Counted from the stretch's first letter, positions 16,961-27,113 are shown. The stretch is DNA of 64,000 bases from Alteromonas confluentis (GCF_001757105.1 NZ_MDHN01000004.1:1-64000), one strand, 5' to 3'. Notes: generated from the letters alone by a model not told the origin. Made by a program: numbers and translations.

Positions 16961-18103
16961 TTAAGCGAAAGCCCCCTGTTCAGCCGAGCAGATGTAAATG
17001 GATTGTGTATACCCGGTGCGCGCATAATAATGTTTATTAACGATTTCTTCTACTTGGTTAAGCAAGTTTTTTGGCACCAATGCCACTACGCAGCCACCAA
17101 AGCCACCGCCTGTCATCCTTACACCGCCCTGCTCTCCAATAACATCGGCGATAATTTCCACAAGAATATCAATAGGTTTAACGGTAATTTCAAAGTCATC
17201 ACGCATAGACTTATGCGACTCGGCCATTAGTCTGCTAACGTCGGCGGTACGCTCTTCATTTAGCGCGTCAAACATCTCCAAAGTACGCGCGTTTTCCGTT
17301 ATCACGTGTCGGGCTCGCCTGAAAACTACCTCAGACATGTCGCTTTTCGCTGCGTTTAAATGGTCTATGTGCGCATCGCGCAGGCTTTGCACACCAAGAA
17401 TCTCAACGGCTTCTTCGCATTGCTGACGACGAACATTGTATTCACTGTCTACCAGACCACGCTTAACGTTTGAGTTAATAATCATGATCGCATACTTGTC
17501 AGGAATGGGAGTATGTTGGATGGCCAGTGAACGACAATCGAGTAGCATTGCCTCCCCTTTTTTGCCCATGGCAGAGATCAATTGATCCATGATGCCGCAA
17601 GAGCAGCCCACAAACGTATTCTCCGCTTTCTGACCCAACAGCGCAGCCTGAATGCCGTTAACATCGATGTTGTAAAGGGCCTTGAACATTTTCACAATGG
17701 CCACTTCAAACGAGGCTGACGAACTTAAGCCTGCGCCTTGAGGCACGTTACCTGTGACCACCAGATTCGCACCTTTCAGATCCGGAAACACCTCCAGCAG
17801 CACCTTGCACACGCCGCGAATATAGTTCGACCAGCTGGCTTCTTTCACATGTTCGATGTTATCCAGGGAGAACCGGTTGCGCTCGCCATCGTAATCCAGG
17901 GCAACAACGTCGATAACACGGTCATCTCTGGGAGATGCGCTGATCCAGGTGCCAAAGTTAATCGCCGCTGGAAATACGAAACCACCATTGTAATCGGTAT
18001 GTTCACCAATCAGATTCACCCGGCCGGGCGCCTGAATTGTTACCGTAGGAGCAGTGCCAAAAGCGGTTTCGAATGCGGAGGCAATGTGTGTATTCTCAGT
18101 CAT
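16961..18103 (-). CDS. galK: Galactokinase
   Basis: A 380-residue GHMP kinase that phosphorylates alpha-D-galactose at C1, the first committed Leloir step. Signatures: [19 protein letters not shown] (galactokinase signature, about residues 26-44), [14 protein letters not shown] (ATP loop, about 122-135) and [13 protein letters not shown] near the C-terminus. It overlaps the end of galT by 8 bases (ATGACTGA), so the two are translationally coupled, and its symporter partner follows downstream. Confidence 0.97.
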   Translation of the reverse strand: MTENTHIASAFETAFGTAPTVTIQAPGRVNLIGEHTDYNGGFVFPAAINFGTWISASPRDDRVIDVVALDYDGERNRFSLDNIEHVKEASWSNYIRGVCKVLLEVFPDLKGANLVVTGNVPQGAGLSSSASFEVAIVKMFKALYNIDVNGIQAALLGQKAENTFVGCSCGIMDQLISAMGKKGEAMLLDCRSLAIQHTPIPDKYAIMIINSNVKRGLVDSEYNVRRQQCEEAVEILGVQSLRDAHIDHLNAAKSDMSEVVFRRARHVITENARTLEMFDALNEERTADVSRLMAESHKSMRDDFEITVKPIDILVEIIADVIGEQGGVRMTGGGFGGCVVALVPKNLLNQVEEIVNKHYYARTGYTQSIYICSAEQGAFA

Positions 18104-19148
18104 GACGTTGTGTCTCTTTATAATGTACTTCTGGCTGTGCTTTTAATCGTTGTGCGGCTTGTTCTGGCGTTAAGTCTCGTTGCGCTTCCGCCATCATTTC
18201 GTAGCCCACCATGAACTTGCGCACAGACGCCGAACGCAGTAACGGTGGGAAGAAGTGTGCGTGCAACCCCCACTCAGCATGCGCCTCGCCATCGAACGGA
18301 GCACTGTGCCAGCCCATGGAATACGGGAACGAGGTTTCAAACAAGTTATCGTAGCGCGTGGTAATGTTACCGATGATTTGCGCCAGGCTCTGCTGTTGTC
18401 CGTCGTTCAGTGACAGCAGTGAGTTCGCTTCAAAGCGCGGCAATAACAAGGTTTCAAACGGCCATGCAGCCCAATATGGAACCACGACCACCCAATCGTC
18501 GTTTTTACAAACCACACGTTCATCGCTTTCCACCTCGCGGCGCGCGTAGTCTGCCAGCATGCTTGTACCCTGCTTAGTGTAGTACTCGCTAAAATGCTGC
18601 TGCTTTTTTGCCGCTAACGTGGGTAGATGGCGCTGGGCCCACACTTGTCCGTGAGGATGCGGGTTGGAACAGCCCATCATCGCGCCTTTGTTTTCAAACA
18701 CCTGCACCCAGGTATAGTCTTTACCTAACTCTTCGGTTTGTGCCACCCATGTTTTCACCACTTCTACGCGTGCTTCATCGGTAAGCTCTGGCAGGGTTTT
18801 GCTGTGATCCGGGGAGAAACAAATAACCCGGCTGCAACCTTGCTCCGCACTGAAGGTGAACAGCGGATCGTCTGATGACGCGTCTGGCGTATCTTGCTGG
18901 AGTGCAGCAAAATCATTGCCGAACACGAAAGTGCCGGTGTATTTCGGATTCACTTCACCATTTACACGGGTGTTGCCCGGGCATAAATAACAACTTTCAT
19001 CATAAGACGGACGCACTTCATTCGAGGGAGGCTCGTTCTGCCCCTGCCACGGCCGCTTGGCGCGATGAGGCGATACCAGAACCCATTCGCCAATCATTGG
19101 ATTGTACCGGCGATGCGGATGGTCAGTAGGGTCGAAAGGTGTAGTCAT
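18096..19148 (-). CDS. galT: Galactose-1-phosphate uridylyltransferase
   Basis: A 350-residue HIT-superfamily enzyme that exchanges UMP between UDP-glucose and galactose-1-phosphate. The active-site triad is visible in [12 protein letters not shown] (His-Pro-His about residues 165-167), and zinc-site cysteines appear in DESCYLCPG near residue 52. C-terminal [14 protein letters not shown] is also typical. It is first in a galT-galK-symporter operon; a LacI-type operator lies about 135 bases upstream. No galE is present in the window. Confidence 0.97.
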   Translation of the reverse strand: MTTPFDPTDHPHRRYNPMIGEWVLVSPHRAKRPWQGQNEPPSNEVRPSYDESCYLCPGNTRVNGEVNPKYTGTFVFGNDFAALQQDTPDASSDDPLFTFSAEQGCSRVICFSPDHSKTLPELTDEARVEVVKTWVAQTEELGKDYTWVQVFENKGAMMGCSNPHPHGQVWAQRHLPTLAAKKQQHFSEYYTKQGTSMLADYARREVESDERVVCKNDDWVVVVPYWAAWPFETLLLPRFEANSLLSLNDGQQQSLAQIIGNITTRYDNLFETSFPYSMGWHSAPFDGEAHAEWGLHAHFFPPLLRSASVRKFMVGYEMMAEAQRDLTPEQAAQRLKAQPEVHYKETQRHD

Positions 19149-19282
19149 AGTTATCTCACTTTATTGCTCGCGCGCCGGATTATTTTGGCAAAATAATCAT
19201 ACCTGGCGCTGAAAGCGAACGGTTATAACTTGTTGGCAATTTACTGCGGCTTCGCTGCAGCAGCCCAATGCCATTACAATTA

Positions 19283-19299
19283 AGGTAAACGTTTTACCT
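19283..19299. promoter_or_regulatory. LacI/GalR-type operator upstream of galT
   Basis: AGGTAAACGTTTTACCT is an imperfect CG-centred palindrome with one extra T. It resembles the site at 20520-20535 before the regulator gene. Its place between galM and galT fits control of galT-galK-symporter. Confidence 0.6.
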
Positions 19300-19312
19300 A
19301 ATTATTAAAAAA

Positions 19313-19334
19313 TATCGCTCCCTCAGGAACGATA
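19313..19334 (-). terminator. Terminator after galM
   Basis: On the minus strand TATCGTTCC and GGAGCGATA form a stem with one mismatch, followed by six T residues. It isolates galM from galT, which then relies on its own promoter and operator. Confidence 0.65.
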
Positions 19335-19340
19335 CTAAGA

Positions 19341-20393
19341 TTAATCCTGAACGCTAAAGTTAAGCTTCATCCAGGTTACGTGCTCTTCCCCCGGTTTAAT
19401 CCAACCGCCTGGAAATTCTGGATGATTGGGTGTGTCTGGAAAAGCCTGTGGCTCTAAACAGAGTGCACCGTCATCAACAAACGTTTGCGAGCCGGCAGAG
19501 GCCATACTCAGGCAGTTTGCAGAATAAAATTGCAAACCTGGCGTATTTGTCCATAAGGTCATTACTCGCCCACTCTGACTCTCAATCACTGTTGCAGCCG
19601 GCTCTGCGTTAGGCTCGGCAAAGGTATTGAGTACAAAGTTATGGTCGTATCCCGAACCTAGCTGCAGTTGTTCATCGGCTATTGAGATGTCTTCCCCCAT
19701 GGTCTTCGGCGCTCTGAAATCAAACGGCGTGCCGGACACACTGCGTAACTCTCCAGTAGGCACACAGTCTGCGTTCAATGGGGTAAAAGTGTCGGCGTTG
19801 ATCATTACCTGATGATCAAGCACATTGCCTTCACCCGCTAAATTGAAATAACCGTGGCTTGTTAAACTTAACGGTGACGTGGCAGTGGACGTGGCTTTCA
19901 TCACCAGACTTAGCGTATCGGTATTGTCTAATGAATACTCGGCGATGATTTCCCTATCGCCAGGAAAGCCGCCTTCTCCATCGGGGCAAACAACAGTTAG
20001 CGTTAACGTTGCAGTATGGTCATTACTAGAAGATGTCGCCTGCCAAACCTTCTTATTAATGCCCGCGCTGGCACTGTGAAGGTTGTTGGTACCTGCGTTC
20101 TGTTCAAGTTGATACTTCTGCCCATCGATGGCAAATGCACCATTCGCAATGCGGTTGGCGTAAGGCCCTACCAGCGCGCCAAGGAAAGCCCCATCATTGG
20201 CATAATCTTCCGCGCAATCCAGGCCGGCCACCACATTAGTAAAATGGCCCTGTCGATCAGCAACATTGATTGCCGTAACAATACCGCCGAAATTCGTTAC
20301 CGATACGGTCATGCCGTTATCATTGCGCAACGTGAACACACTCACATCACAGCCGTTCACAGCCCCAAAGGGTTTTACAGAAATGTCTGGCAA
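19341..20393 (-). CDS. galM: Aldose 1-epimerase (galactose mutarotase)
   Basis: A 350-residue mutarotase that interconverts beta- and alpha-D-galactose so galactokinase can act. Family marks: VTNFGGIVTAINVADRQG, YANRIANGAFAIDGQKYQLEQN (about residues 75-96), TSHGYFNLAG with the conserved His (about 183-192), SGYDHNFVLN, and the catalytic-Glu region CLEPQAFPD near the C-terminus. The start is a TTG at 20393 with a strong GAGGTGAAAG site 3-4 bases before it; no better ATG exists. It is divergent from the LacI-type regulator with an operator between them. Confidence 0.93.
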   Translation of the reverse strand: MPDISVKPFGAVNGCDVSVFTLRNDNGMTVSVTNFGGIVTAINVADRQGHFTNVVAGLDCAEDYANDGAFLGALVGPYANRIANGAFAIDGQKYQLEQNAGTNNLHSASAGINKKVWQATSSSNDHTATLTLTVVCPDGEGGFPGDREIIAEYSLDNTDTLSLVMKATSTATSPLSLTSHGYFNLAGEGNVLDHQVMINADTFTPLNADCVPTGELRSVSGTPFDFRAPKTMGEDISIADEQLQLGSGYDHNFVLNTFAEPNAEPAATVIESQSGRVMTLWTNTPGLQFYSANCLSMASAGSQTFVDDGALCLEPQAFPDTPNHPEFPGGWIKPGEEHVTWMKLNFSVQD

Positions 20394-20519
20394 ACTTTCA
20401 CCTCAAAAATGGCTCGGTAAATCACGACCTTCTGTCGCGGTCGCTAAGTGCTTTACAGAAGGGTTAAATCACTGTATCTCTTAATATAGCGCAAAATGTT
20501 AACACAATGGCAACAATGA

Positions 20520-20535
20520 GGGTATACGTTTACCC
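20520..20535. promoter_or_regulatory. LacI/GalR-type operator between galM and its regulator gene
   Basis: GGGTATACGTTTACCC is a CG-centred 16-base palindrome with one mismatched pair, typical of LacI-family sites. It lies 127 bases before galM and 138 before the regulator and could control both. Confidence 0.65.
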
Positions 20536-20672
20536 TTAAAAATAACATCATGTTATATTCTCTTTAAATTTCAGGCAAACCGGTTTTTCGTGCATTTGGG
20601 ATTAAATTTCTTAACATAGGCGGCCTTGTCCGCACTTTAGTAAAAAAGAACCGACTACAGGCACAATAATAA

Positions 20673-21674
20673 ATGGCAACAATTAAAGATATCGCATCTG
20701 CAGCGGGCGTTTCACTGGCTACGGTTTCCCGGGTAATTAATAACGGGCCGAAGGTTGGCGATGCAACCCGAGCCCGGGTGAAAACGATCATGCAGGAAAT
20801 GGGATATCGTCCTAACGCCAATGCCCGCGCACTGGTAACAAAACGAAGCGCGTCATTGGGGGTGGTTATTCCTGAACTACTTGAACCGTTTTTTGCTGCG
20901 CTTGGTCAGGGTATAGAAACCGTTACCCGGCAACAAAAAGTCCAAATTCTGCTGAGCGCTGGCTCAATTGAACAAGAGACCGAGCGCAGGGCAATTGAAA
21001 CCTTGCTTGAGCATCGGGTTGAGGCCATGGTGGTGCATAGCAAAGCATTATCCGATGCGGAACTTATTGATTTTGCTTGTCAGATCCCCGGTTTTGTTTT
21101 GATCAACCGCTACATTCCTGAAATAGCCAACCGCTGTGTCTGGCTGGATAACGAGGCGGGTGGTTTTATTATGGCCGAACATATGATTAAACAGGGTCAC
21201 AGTAAGTTAGCGGTTGTCTCAAGCAATTATCAAATTACCGACCCGCAGATGCGTATCGATGGCATTCGCCGCGCTGCTAACGCCCATGGTATCGACATAC
21301 CTGATTCACACATTGAATTTTCCACGCCAGATCAGGAAGGCGGCGAACTGGCTATGCAAAAGCTATTAAGTCGTGATGTGGAATTTACCGGCATTCTGGC
21401 CTACAACGATGCGATGGCGTCAGGTGCGATGACCATGCTGCAAGATAACAATATAGCCGTGCCGCAGGATGTTTCGGTGATAGGATTCGATGATGTGTTA
21501 CTCGCGAAATACTGTCGCCCCAAACTGACCACCCTCCACTACCCTGTGGAAATGATGGCCGGACTGGCCACCCGACTTGCACTCGATTTTGCTATGGGTA
21601 AAAGCTGTAAAGAAGAGACCCACAAATACACACCAACGCTCATTACCCGCCAGTCTGTGGCGGCGCCTCGCTAG
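20673..21674 (+). CDS. LacI/GalR-family transcriptional regulator of the gal locus
   Basis: A 333-residue regulator. The N-terminal LacI headpiece is MATIKDIASAAGVSLATVSRVINN with the hinge region RPNANARALVTKRS. The C-terminal periplasmic-binding-like domain senses a sugar (LGVVIPELLEPFFAALGQGIE, FVLINRYIPEIANRCVWLDNEAGG, VSVIGFDDVLLAKYCRPKLTT). The residues resemble GalR/GalS, and divergent placement from galM supports galactose control. Two similar palindromes (19283-19299 and 20520-20535) are its likely targets. Confidence 0.93.
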   Translation: MATIKDIASAAGVSLATVSRVINNGPKVGDATRARVKTIMQEMGYRPNANARALVTKRSASLGVVIPELLEPFFAALGQGIETVTRQQKVQILLSAGSIEQETERRAIETLLEHRVEAMVVHSKALSDAELIDFACQIPGFVLINRYIPEIANRCVWLDNEAGGFIMAEHMIKQGHSKLAVVSSNYQITDPQMRIDGIRRAANAHGIDIPDSHIEFSTPDQEGGELAMQKLLSRDVEFTGILAYNDAMASGAMTMLQDNNIAVPQDVSVIGFDDVLLAKYCRPKLTTLHYPVEMMAGLATRLALDFAMGKSCKEETHKYTPTLITRQSVAAPR

Positions 21675-21761
21675 ATCCGTAAAGTCTGTTGAACGTTCTT
21701 CGCACGCATTTCCTTTTGTCTGCAATATTGGCATTATGGGGGAAAAACATCGGAGAAGTCT

Positions 21762-22496
21762 ATGTCAGATCAAGGGAAATACGATGCGCTGAACTTAGAA
21801 GAGCTGCAGGCTCTTCGTGCTGCACTGAATGCTGAAGAAGAGCCTGAACGGGCGGCAGAAATTGATGCCGCGATAGCTCGGAAGCAGGAAGAAATAATAG
21901 CCGCACCAGACGCAGAAACTATTACTGAGCCAAGTGATACCACTATCACACGCTCTGTAAGCCATGAAGCTACACCGGCCAGCACCGCGTCAGAAGGCGC
22001 AAATGCTGCCTTCAAACCGGAACAAGAACCGGCACATTCAGCACAGCCCGATGATAGACTGGCATCACTCGGAGAACGCCTTGGTGGCGCCATCATAGAC
22101 ATGGTGATCAGTGTGCTTATCTCTATTCCTCTGGCTTTTTTCGTTGGGATGGAAGCCTTGGCCCAACCTACGTTTTCACTACTGCTGATGTCGATGGTCT
22201 ACTCTGTAGTCACTTACATCGTGGTCCATGGTTACTTTCTGATTAATTTCGGACAAACTGTTGGTAAGCACTTCATTAATACCCGAATCGAAAATCTCGA
22301 TGGCACCCAGTCTTCTTTTACCAACATCGTGGTAAGACGATACCTGCCGGTGGCCGTAATAGTGAACATACCGTTTATTGGTGGCATTGCCGCATTGGTA
22401 GACATTTTTTTCGTATTCCGCAAAGACCGTCGCTGTGTGCACGACTTCATCGCGGGTACCCGTGTTTGCCGCGTGCCTGAATCAATAGACGCGTAA
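21762..22496 (+). CDS. RDD-family membrane protein
   Basis: A 244-residue protein. The first 105 residues are hydrophilic, Ala/Glu-rich and probably coiled (LEELQALRAALNAEEEPERAAEIDAAIARKQEEI). The rest is an RDD domain with about three membrane helices: SLGERLGGAIIDMVIS gives the conserved Arg and Asp, and FRKDRRCVHDFIAGTRV the second Asp. RDD proteins are a loosely defined family; some act as Na+/H+ antiporters, so no function is claimed. CGGAGA lies 6 bases before the ATG. It sits 23 bases before the M28 peptidase gene and could be co-transcribed. Confidence 0.82.
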   Translation: MSDQGKYDALNLEELQALRAALNAEEEPERAAEIDAAIARKQEEIIAAPDAETITEPSDTTITRSVSHEATPASTASEGANAAFKPEQEPAHSAQPDDRLASLGERLGGAIIDMVISVLISIPLAFFVGMEALAQPTFSLLLMSMVYSVVTYIVVHGYFLINFGQTVGKHFINTRIENLDGTQSSFTNIVVRRYLPVAVIVNIPFIGGIAALVDIFFVFRKDRRCVHDFIAGTRVCRVPESIDA

Positions 22497-22519
22497 GAAC
22501 CCTTACAACAGGAACAAGA

Positions 22520-23914
22520 ATGAAAAACAAAACCCTTCTTTCATTGCTGATCGGCGCATCAGCAATGCTTTCTTCACAAAGTCAGGCAGTAACAGACGAT
22601 CAAAAAGTTATACTCGACTTACTGCAGTCTAATGCCAAACAAGATTCGCTGTCTTATGACGTTATCGAATCTCTCACCACGGAAGTCGGCGCCCGTTATG
22701 CAGGCACACCTGCCGCAGACAAATCCGTGCAATGGGCACAGGATAAAATGAAAGCGTTGGGTTTTGATAAAGTTTGGGTAGAAGAAAGCAAGGTACCCCA
22801 ATGGACCCGTGGCGATCTAACCGCTGCCATTTCGGGCCCTTACCCACACAAGGTTGTTGCCTTGGCGCTGGGCGGTAGCGTGGGAACTAATGGCAAAGAG
22901 TTGAAAGCGGAAGTGGTAGAGTTTGCGTCGTTAGAAGCCCTGCAAGCTGCCAAATCAGGCTCCCTGGACGGTAAAATTGCTTATGTTGGCTACCGTATGG
23001 AACGTCACAAAGACGGTCACGGCTACGGTGATGCAGTGGGGGCTCGCGTTGCCGGTGCGTCCATTGCAGCTGAAAAAGGCGCTGTGGCTTTTCTACTGCG
23101 TTCTGTTGGTACCGACACCAATCGTTTCGCTCACACTGGCATGATGCGTTACAGCGATGGAATTAAGAAAATCCCCGCTGTCGCCATTTCAAACCCAGAT
23201 GCCGATTTGCTGGAAAATATGCTGAAGCGTGAACAGCCAGTCACTTTCTCACTCACCACTTCAGCCAGTGGCCCTACCGGTAAAACAGCCACCATAGCCA
23301 ACGTTATTGGCGATGTTACTGGCAGTGAAAAGCCTAATGAAGTCGTTACCATTGGCGCGCACCTCGACAGTTGGGATGTAGGTACCGGCGCAATTGATGA
23401 TGGCATTGGTGTGGGTATTACGCTGGCGGCAGGCCACTATATCGCAGAATTACCGCAGCGCCCTGCTCGTACCGTTCGCGTTATCCTGTTTGCTGCCGAG
23501 GAAATTGGTCTTTGGGGCGCGAAGGATTATGTTGAACAGCACAAAGGCGATATGGATCAACATGTTATTGGCGCTGAATGGGATTTCGGTAATGGCGCGA
23601 TTTACGAGCTAACCCCGGGTGTGGGCGCAGAAGCACTGTCTGAAGTGCGAAGCTTTGCTGAATACCTGGCACCATTCGGTGTAGGAATGTCGGATAAAAA
23701 CGATGCCAAAGGTCAGTCGGATATGAGTGCGCTAGGTGAAGCGGGGCAACCCGCCATCAACTTCTCACCGGATGGCAGCGATTACTTCGATTACCATCAC
23801 ACGGAAAACGACACCTTAGATAAAGTAGATGCAGACGCACTGAAAATTAACACCGGCATTTTCACCGCCTTTGCTTATTGGGCTGCAACCTCTGAGACGA
23901 ATTTCAGAAAGTGA
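22520..23914 (+). CDS. Exported M28-family zinc aminopeptidase/carboxypeptidase
   Basis: A 464-residue secreted peptidase with a signal peptide (cleavage near SQSQA, residue 24). A PA-like insertion (about 115-240) precedes the M28 catalytic core. Zinc ligands can be read in GAHLDSWDVGTGAIDDG (His and Asp), FAAEEIGLWGA (the catalytic Glu and adjacent ligand Glu), EWDFG (Asp) and the late YHHTENDT (His). The arrangement matches carboxypeptidase Q-like members. It likely trims peptides in the periplasm, complementing the M16 peptidase. It ends at a bidirectional terminator. Confidence 0.92.
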   Translation: MKNKTLLSLLIGASAMLSSQSQAVTDDQKVILDLLQSNAKQDSLSYDVIESLTTEVGARYAGTPAADKSVQWAQDKMKALGFDKVWVEESKVPQWTRGDLTAAISGPYPHKVVALALGGSVGTNGKELKAEVVEFASLEALQAAKSGSLDGKIAYVGYRMERHKDGHGYGDAVGARVAGASIAAEKGAVAFLLRSVGTDTNRFAHTGMMRYSDGIKKIPAVAISNPDADLLENMLKREQPVTFSLTTSASGPTGKTATIANVIGDVTGSEKPNEVVTIGAHLDSWDVGTGAIDDGIGVGITLAAGHYIAELPQRPARTVRVILFAAEEIGLWGAKDYVEQHKGDMDQHVIGAEWDFGNGAIYELTPGVGAEALSEVRSFAEYLAPFGVGMSDKNDAKGQSDMSALGEAGQPAINFSPDGSDYFDYHHTENDTLDKVDADALKINTGIFTAFAYWAATSETNFRK

Positions 23915-23941
23915 TACCGCGCTAAGCGAAAAATCCGTGAC

Positions 23942-23968
23942 AAAAAAAGCAGCTTCGGCTGCTTTTTT
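23942..23968. terminator. Bidirectional terminator
   Basis: AAAAAAGCAGC-TTCG-GCTGCTTTTTT: perfect stem with a stable TTCG loop between two convergent genes. Confidence 0.92.
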
Positions 23969-23984
23969 GTTATTTACTCGATGG

Positions 23985-24842
23985 TTATAAATCTCGCAGG
24001 AACAACCGATACTGGCCTATTACATCCGGATACGTCATCGACTTGTTATGTTTACCGCCGGGTACCACGTAAATCAATTTATCCTTACTGGGCGAGACTT
24101 CGTAAAGTTGGCGACTAAACGTAATGGGTGTCGTGCGATCTTTATCGCCCACAATCAACAATAATGGCTTGTCTAACTGCCGAATAAAGTCGTCATTCTC
24201 AATGATGGCCAGTTCTGGAGATACCTGCAGGAAGGTAAACACTTTGGTCCACTCAGGCACCATGTTCTGCACCACATCGTTCACTTTGTTAATGGCACTG
24301 TCGAGCACTAACCCGTCGATATCCCGCTTTACCGCTACGTAACTTGCCAGAATAGAGCCCATTGATATGCCATGCACAACCGTTGGCAAATCATTCTGAA
24401 ACACTTCTTTTCCGTAGTCATAAACCAGCAAGGCATCACGTTTCAGATTGTACATTCTTGCTTTGCCAGGTTTATCGCTGGCACCTGTGCCCTGATAATC
24501 CACCCACAGGATGTTCGCGGGCAGTTTACCAAACTCATGAATGAGCGCGGAATTGTTACTAATACTCATGCCGTTGTCTGGAAACAGCACAATGTTGACC
24601 TTGGGTTCGGGATACGCAACGGCAACACCCCGTAACGTGAGATCCTGGCTGTTTTTCAATTCCACCGTAGTGATTGTGATCGCCGCTTCATCTTCCGTTA
24701 CCGCCTGATTTAATGCGGTAGTGTCCAGTGTGGACGGTGAATTATCCTGATGCAGGAAACTGGAAGAACTGACATCTATGGCACAGCCTGCAAGTGCAGA
24801 CAGCATAGAAATGACGGCGAAAATACGAAAGCTTATGACCAC
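23985..24842 (-). CDS. Alpha/beta-hydrolase lipoprotein
   Basis: A 285-residue serine hydrolase. The N-terminus is a lipoprotein signal with LSALAGC (Cys20). The hydrolase fold shows an oxyanion-loop region (IVLFPDNGMS), the nucleophile elbow HGISMGS (Ser about 161), DKDRTTP (probable acid) and GGKHNKSM (probable catalytic His). The fold resembles the BAAT/YqiA-type exported hydrolases, but the substrate is unknown. The start is a GTG at 24842; the next in-frame ATG would leave too short a signal. The gene is convergent with the M28 peptidase. Confidence 0.82.
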   Translation of the reverse strand: MVISFRIFAVISMLSALAGCAIDVSSSSFLHQDNSPSTLDTTALNQAVTEDEAAITITTVELKNSQDLTLRGVAVAYPEPKVNIVLFPDNGMSISNNSALIHEFGKLPANILWVDYQGTGASDKPGKARMYNLKRDALLVYDYGKEVFQNDLPTVVHGISMGSILASYVAVKRDIDGLVLDSAINKVNDVVQNMVPEWTKVFTFLQVSPELAIIENDDFIRQLDKPLLLIVGDKDRTTPITFSRQLYEVSPSKDKLIYVVPGGKHNKSMTYPDVIGQYRLFLRDL

Positions 24843-24921
24843 TGAACGTTACGCTCTTATTGTAATTAATCGGAGTGAGTTTTTAGATTATAGAACCAGC
24901 TGGCGCTGACAGAAAGCACTA

Positions 24922-25509
24922 TCAACCTTGTTGCACTTTACCGTTGATCACCATGATGCAGTCCATGCCGGCGCGGGAGGCCGCTTCAAAACCAATCTTT
25001 GTATCTTCAAACACCACACAATCTTCTGGCGCTACACCGATTGACTCGGCAGCTTTAAGAAAGGTGTCCGGTGCCGGTTTACCGTTGACGACATCAGACG
25101 ATGTTACCAATGCATCAAGTTTACCCAGTAATCCGTGATGCCCTAATAGCGTTTCAGCACCAGACCGCTCAGCACCAGTGCCTACTGCGATTTTCTTGCT
25201 GCCCAAATTCGCATTGAAGATTTGAAACGTATCATCAATCAGCGTGGGGGTTTGGTCCATTGCCAACCAAGTGTTCTTCTTAAACTGCCCTACTTCTTGC
25301 GGGTCGTTTTGTTTGCTGTACTTGGCGTTTAGCAGCTCCGCCGTTTTCATGGTTGGCACGCCACCCAAACCGTACATGTAATCTAAATCGAAGGGATAAC
25401 CAAAATGCTCACAGGTTTTTTCCCAGGCTTTCATATGTGCCCCCATAGAATCAATCAGGGTACCGTCCATATCGAAAATAATGCCTTTGTAGCGACTTAA
25501 ATCTACCAT
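24922..25509 (-). CDS. HAD-family sugar-phosphate phosphatase (YqaB-like)
   Basis: A 195-residue haloacid-dehalogenase hydrolase. Motif I is IFDMDGTLIDS (nucleophile and acid Asp), motif III is NGKPAPDTFLKAAE, and motif IV is VVFEDTKIGFEAASRAGM. A small helical cap follows motif I. The pattern matches the beta-phosphoglucomutase/YqaB branch that dephosphorylates fructose-1-phosphate and similar sugar phosphates. The ATG at 25509 follows AAGGAG; a GTG one codon earlier is possible. It is transcribed in the same direction as the MFS gene upstream, 88 bases away. Confidence 0.88.
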   Translation of the reverse strand: MVDLSRYKGIIFDMDGTLIDSMGAHMKAWEKTCEHFGYPFDLDYMYGLGGVPTMKTAELLNAKYSKQNDPQEVGQFKKNTWLAMDQTPTLIDDTFQIFNANLGSKKIAVGTGAERSGAETLLGHHGLLGKLDALVTSSDVVNGKPAPDTFLKAAESIGVAPEDCVVFEDTKIGFEAASRAGMDCIMVINGKVQQG

Positions 25510-25597
25510 CACGACTCCTTACGCGTTGTAAAACTGGTTGATGAGGTTATACACCGGAAAACAACAACTGGATGACTTATTCTACAGCTACCAAGCC

Positions 25598-26941
25598 TCA
25601 AGCATACTGGGCGAGCAATTCTCTGGCCGCTTTGGTATCGAATCCCTTACTGATTTTAAGATATACCGTGCCATCAGATTTAGACGCCACCACCTCATGC
25701 ACACCTTCCAGCTGCAGCAGTGATTTTTCCAGTGTTTGCGGCTGAACATTGGCGAAGGAAACCTGCATGGATAAGCGACGTAATTTCATCACTTCTTTAA
25801 GACCAAACAGGATGACAATCCAACATGCTGCACCGATGGCACCGGCCAGATAGGCCGTTATTGGGGTCCAGATATCGGTTACAAGGCCCGACAATAAACC
25901 GCCGAGAAACGCGCCGAAGAATTGGAAACTGGCATATATGCCCATGGCGCTGCCCTTCTGACCAGCAGGCGCAATGGTCGAGACCAGCGCGGGTAAGCTT
26001 GCTTCCAAATAATTAAAACCGGTAAAGAACAATACAACAGCCGTAACGACTACCCATAAGTGGTGGTCCTGCATATTCATCATCAAAAATGCCATCATCA
26101 TCAGCGCTGCTGCCGTGATAACTACCGACTTTGGTGTTTGCCCACGACTGATCCCCATCAGCACAATAAGGCCAATAATGGATACCGCCAGCACCGGCAG
26201 GTAGATGGTCCAATGGCTTTCCAGCGACATACCGAACTGCGTCAGCGTAAGCGGTAATTGCACGAACAGCAGCGTAATCATCATGTGCAGCACCATCACG
26301 CTAACGTTCAAACGCCAAAGCTGCGGTGACACAAACAGAGATTTGATTTCAGAAACGTGTGGCAGGGTGTCGCCACTGGCGCTGATAGTGACATCCGGCA
26401 CCACCCATTTCACCAACGGCATACAGCAGATGGCAAGCACACCGGTAACGCCAAATACACCGGCCAGTCCCCAGTTCTGGGCAATCAACGGGCCAATGAG
26501 CACGGCAAGGTAGAAAGAGAAGCCAATCGCGATGCCAATCACCGCCATTACCTTTGCCCGCTGGGTTTCCCGGCTCACATCGGTGGCCAGTGCCATAATC
26601 GCACCGGCAATCGCGCCCGCACCTTGCAGAATCCGACCAACAATCATCACCATCATGCTGTCTGCCGATGCCGCGATAAACGACCCCACCGCGAACACAC
26701 ACAGCCCCAGCAGGATGACCGGTTTGCGCCCCCAGCGGTCGGACATCATGCCCATAGGAATTTGCAACGCTGCCTGCGTTAGCCCATACCCACCAACGGC
26801 CAGGCCCACCAGCAGAGGTGAATAATCAGGATAGTCCATCGCGGCAACTGCCAGCACAGGCATGACCATAAACAGGCCCATCATGCGCAATACATAAACC
26901 AGCGCCAGTGCTAATGCGGCGCGAACTTCTAATGCGTTCAA
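25598..26941 (-). CDS. MFS transporter with C-terminal soluble domain
   Basis: A 12-helix major facilitator (residues 1-385) of the drug-H+ antiporter type: LRMMGLFMVMPVLA in helix 1, MMSDRWGRKPVILLG in the loop after helix 2, and GRILQGAGAIAGAIMALATD for the arginine motif of helix 4. A roughly 70-residue soluble tail (LRRLSMQVSFANVQPQTLEKSLLQLEGVHEVVASKS) resembles a small ferredoxin-like domain. I place the start at the TTG at 26941 (TAGGTCGAG before it), because related proteins begin N-x-LE-x-RA-x-L; a GTG at 27004 would add 21 unrelated residues. It is divergent from uvrA, as in other gammaproteobacteria. Confidence 0.87.
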   Translation of the reverse strand: MNALEVRAALALALVYVLRMMGLFMVMPVLAVAAMDYPDYSPLLVGLAVGGYGLTQAALQIPMGMMSDRWGRKPVILLGLCVFAVGSFIAASADSMMVMIVGRILQGAGAIAGAIMALATDVSRETQRAKVMAVIGIAIGFSFYLAVLIGPLIAQNWGLAGVFGVTGVLAICCMPLVKWVVPDVTISASGDTLPHVSEIKSLFVSPQLWRLNVSVMVLHMMITLLFVQLPLTLTQFGMSLESHWTIYLPVLAVSIIGLIVLMGISRGQTPKSVVITAAALMMMAFLMMNMQDHHLWVVVTAVVLFFTGFNYLEASLPALVSTIAPAGQKGSAMGIYASFQFFGAFLGGLLSGLVTDIWTPITAYLAGAIGAACWIVILFGLKEVMKLRRLSMQVSFANVQPQTLEKSLLQLEGVHEVVASKSDGTVYLKISKGFDTKAARELLAQYA

Positions 26942-27113
26942 GTGTGTTCTCGACCTAATTCTTGTATGGCGGCGAAGTGTAGCACAAAACCACTCGTCGC
27001 CCACCTCCCCGTGCCGGTGAATGAGTGATCTACACCGACAGTTAAACGTAGTTAATGATTAATTTCCGCGCCGTCTGTGGCATACTTTCTCTTTTGGCAA
27101 TTCTCAGGTTTCA

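Noticed and set aside
27005-27113. LexA box for uvrA
   Set aside because: No CTGT-N8-ACAG or close variant found in this interval or before ssb.
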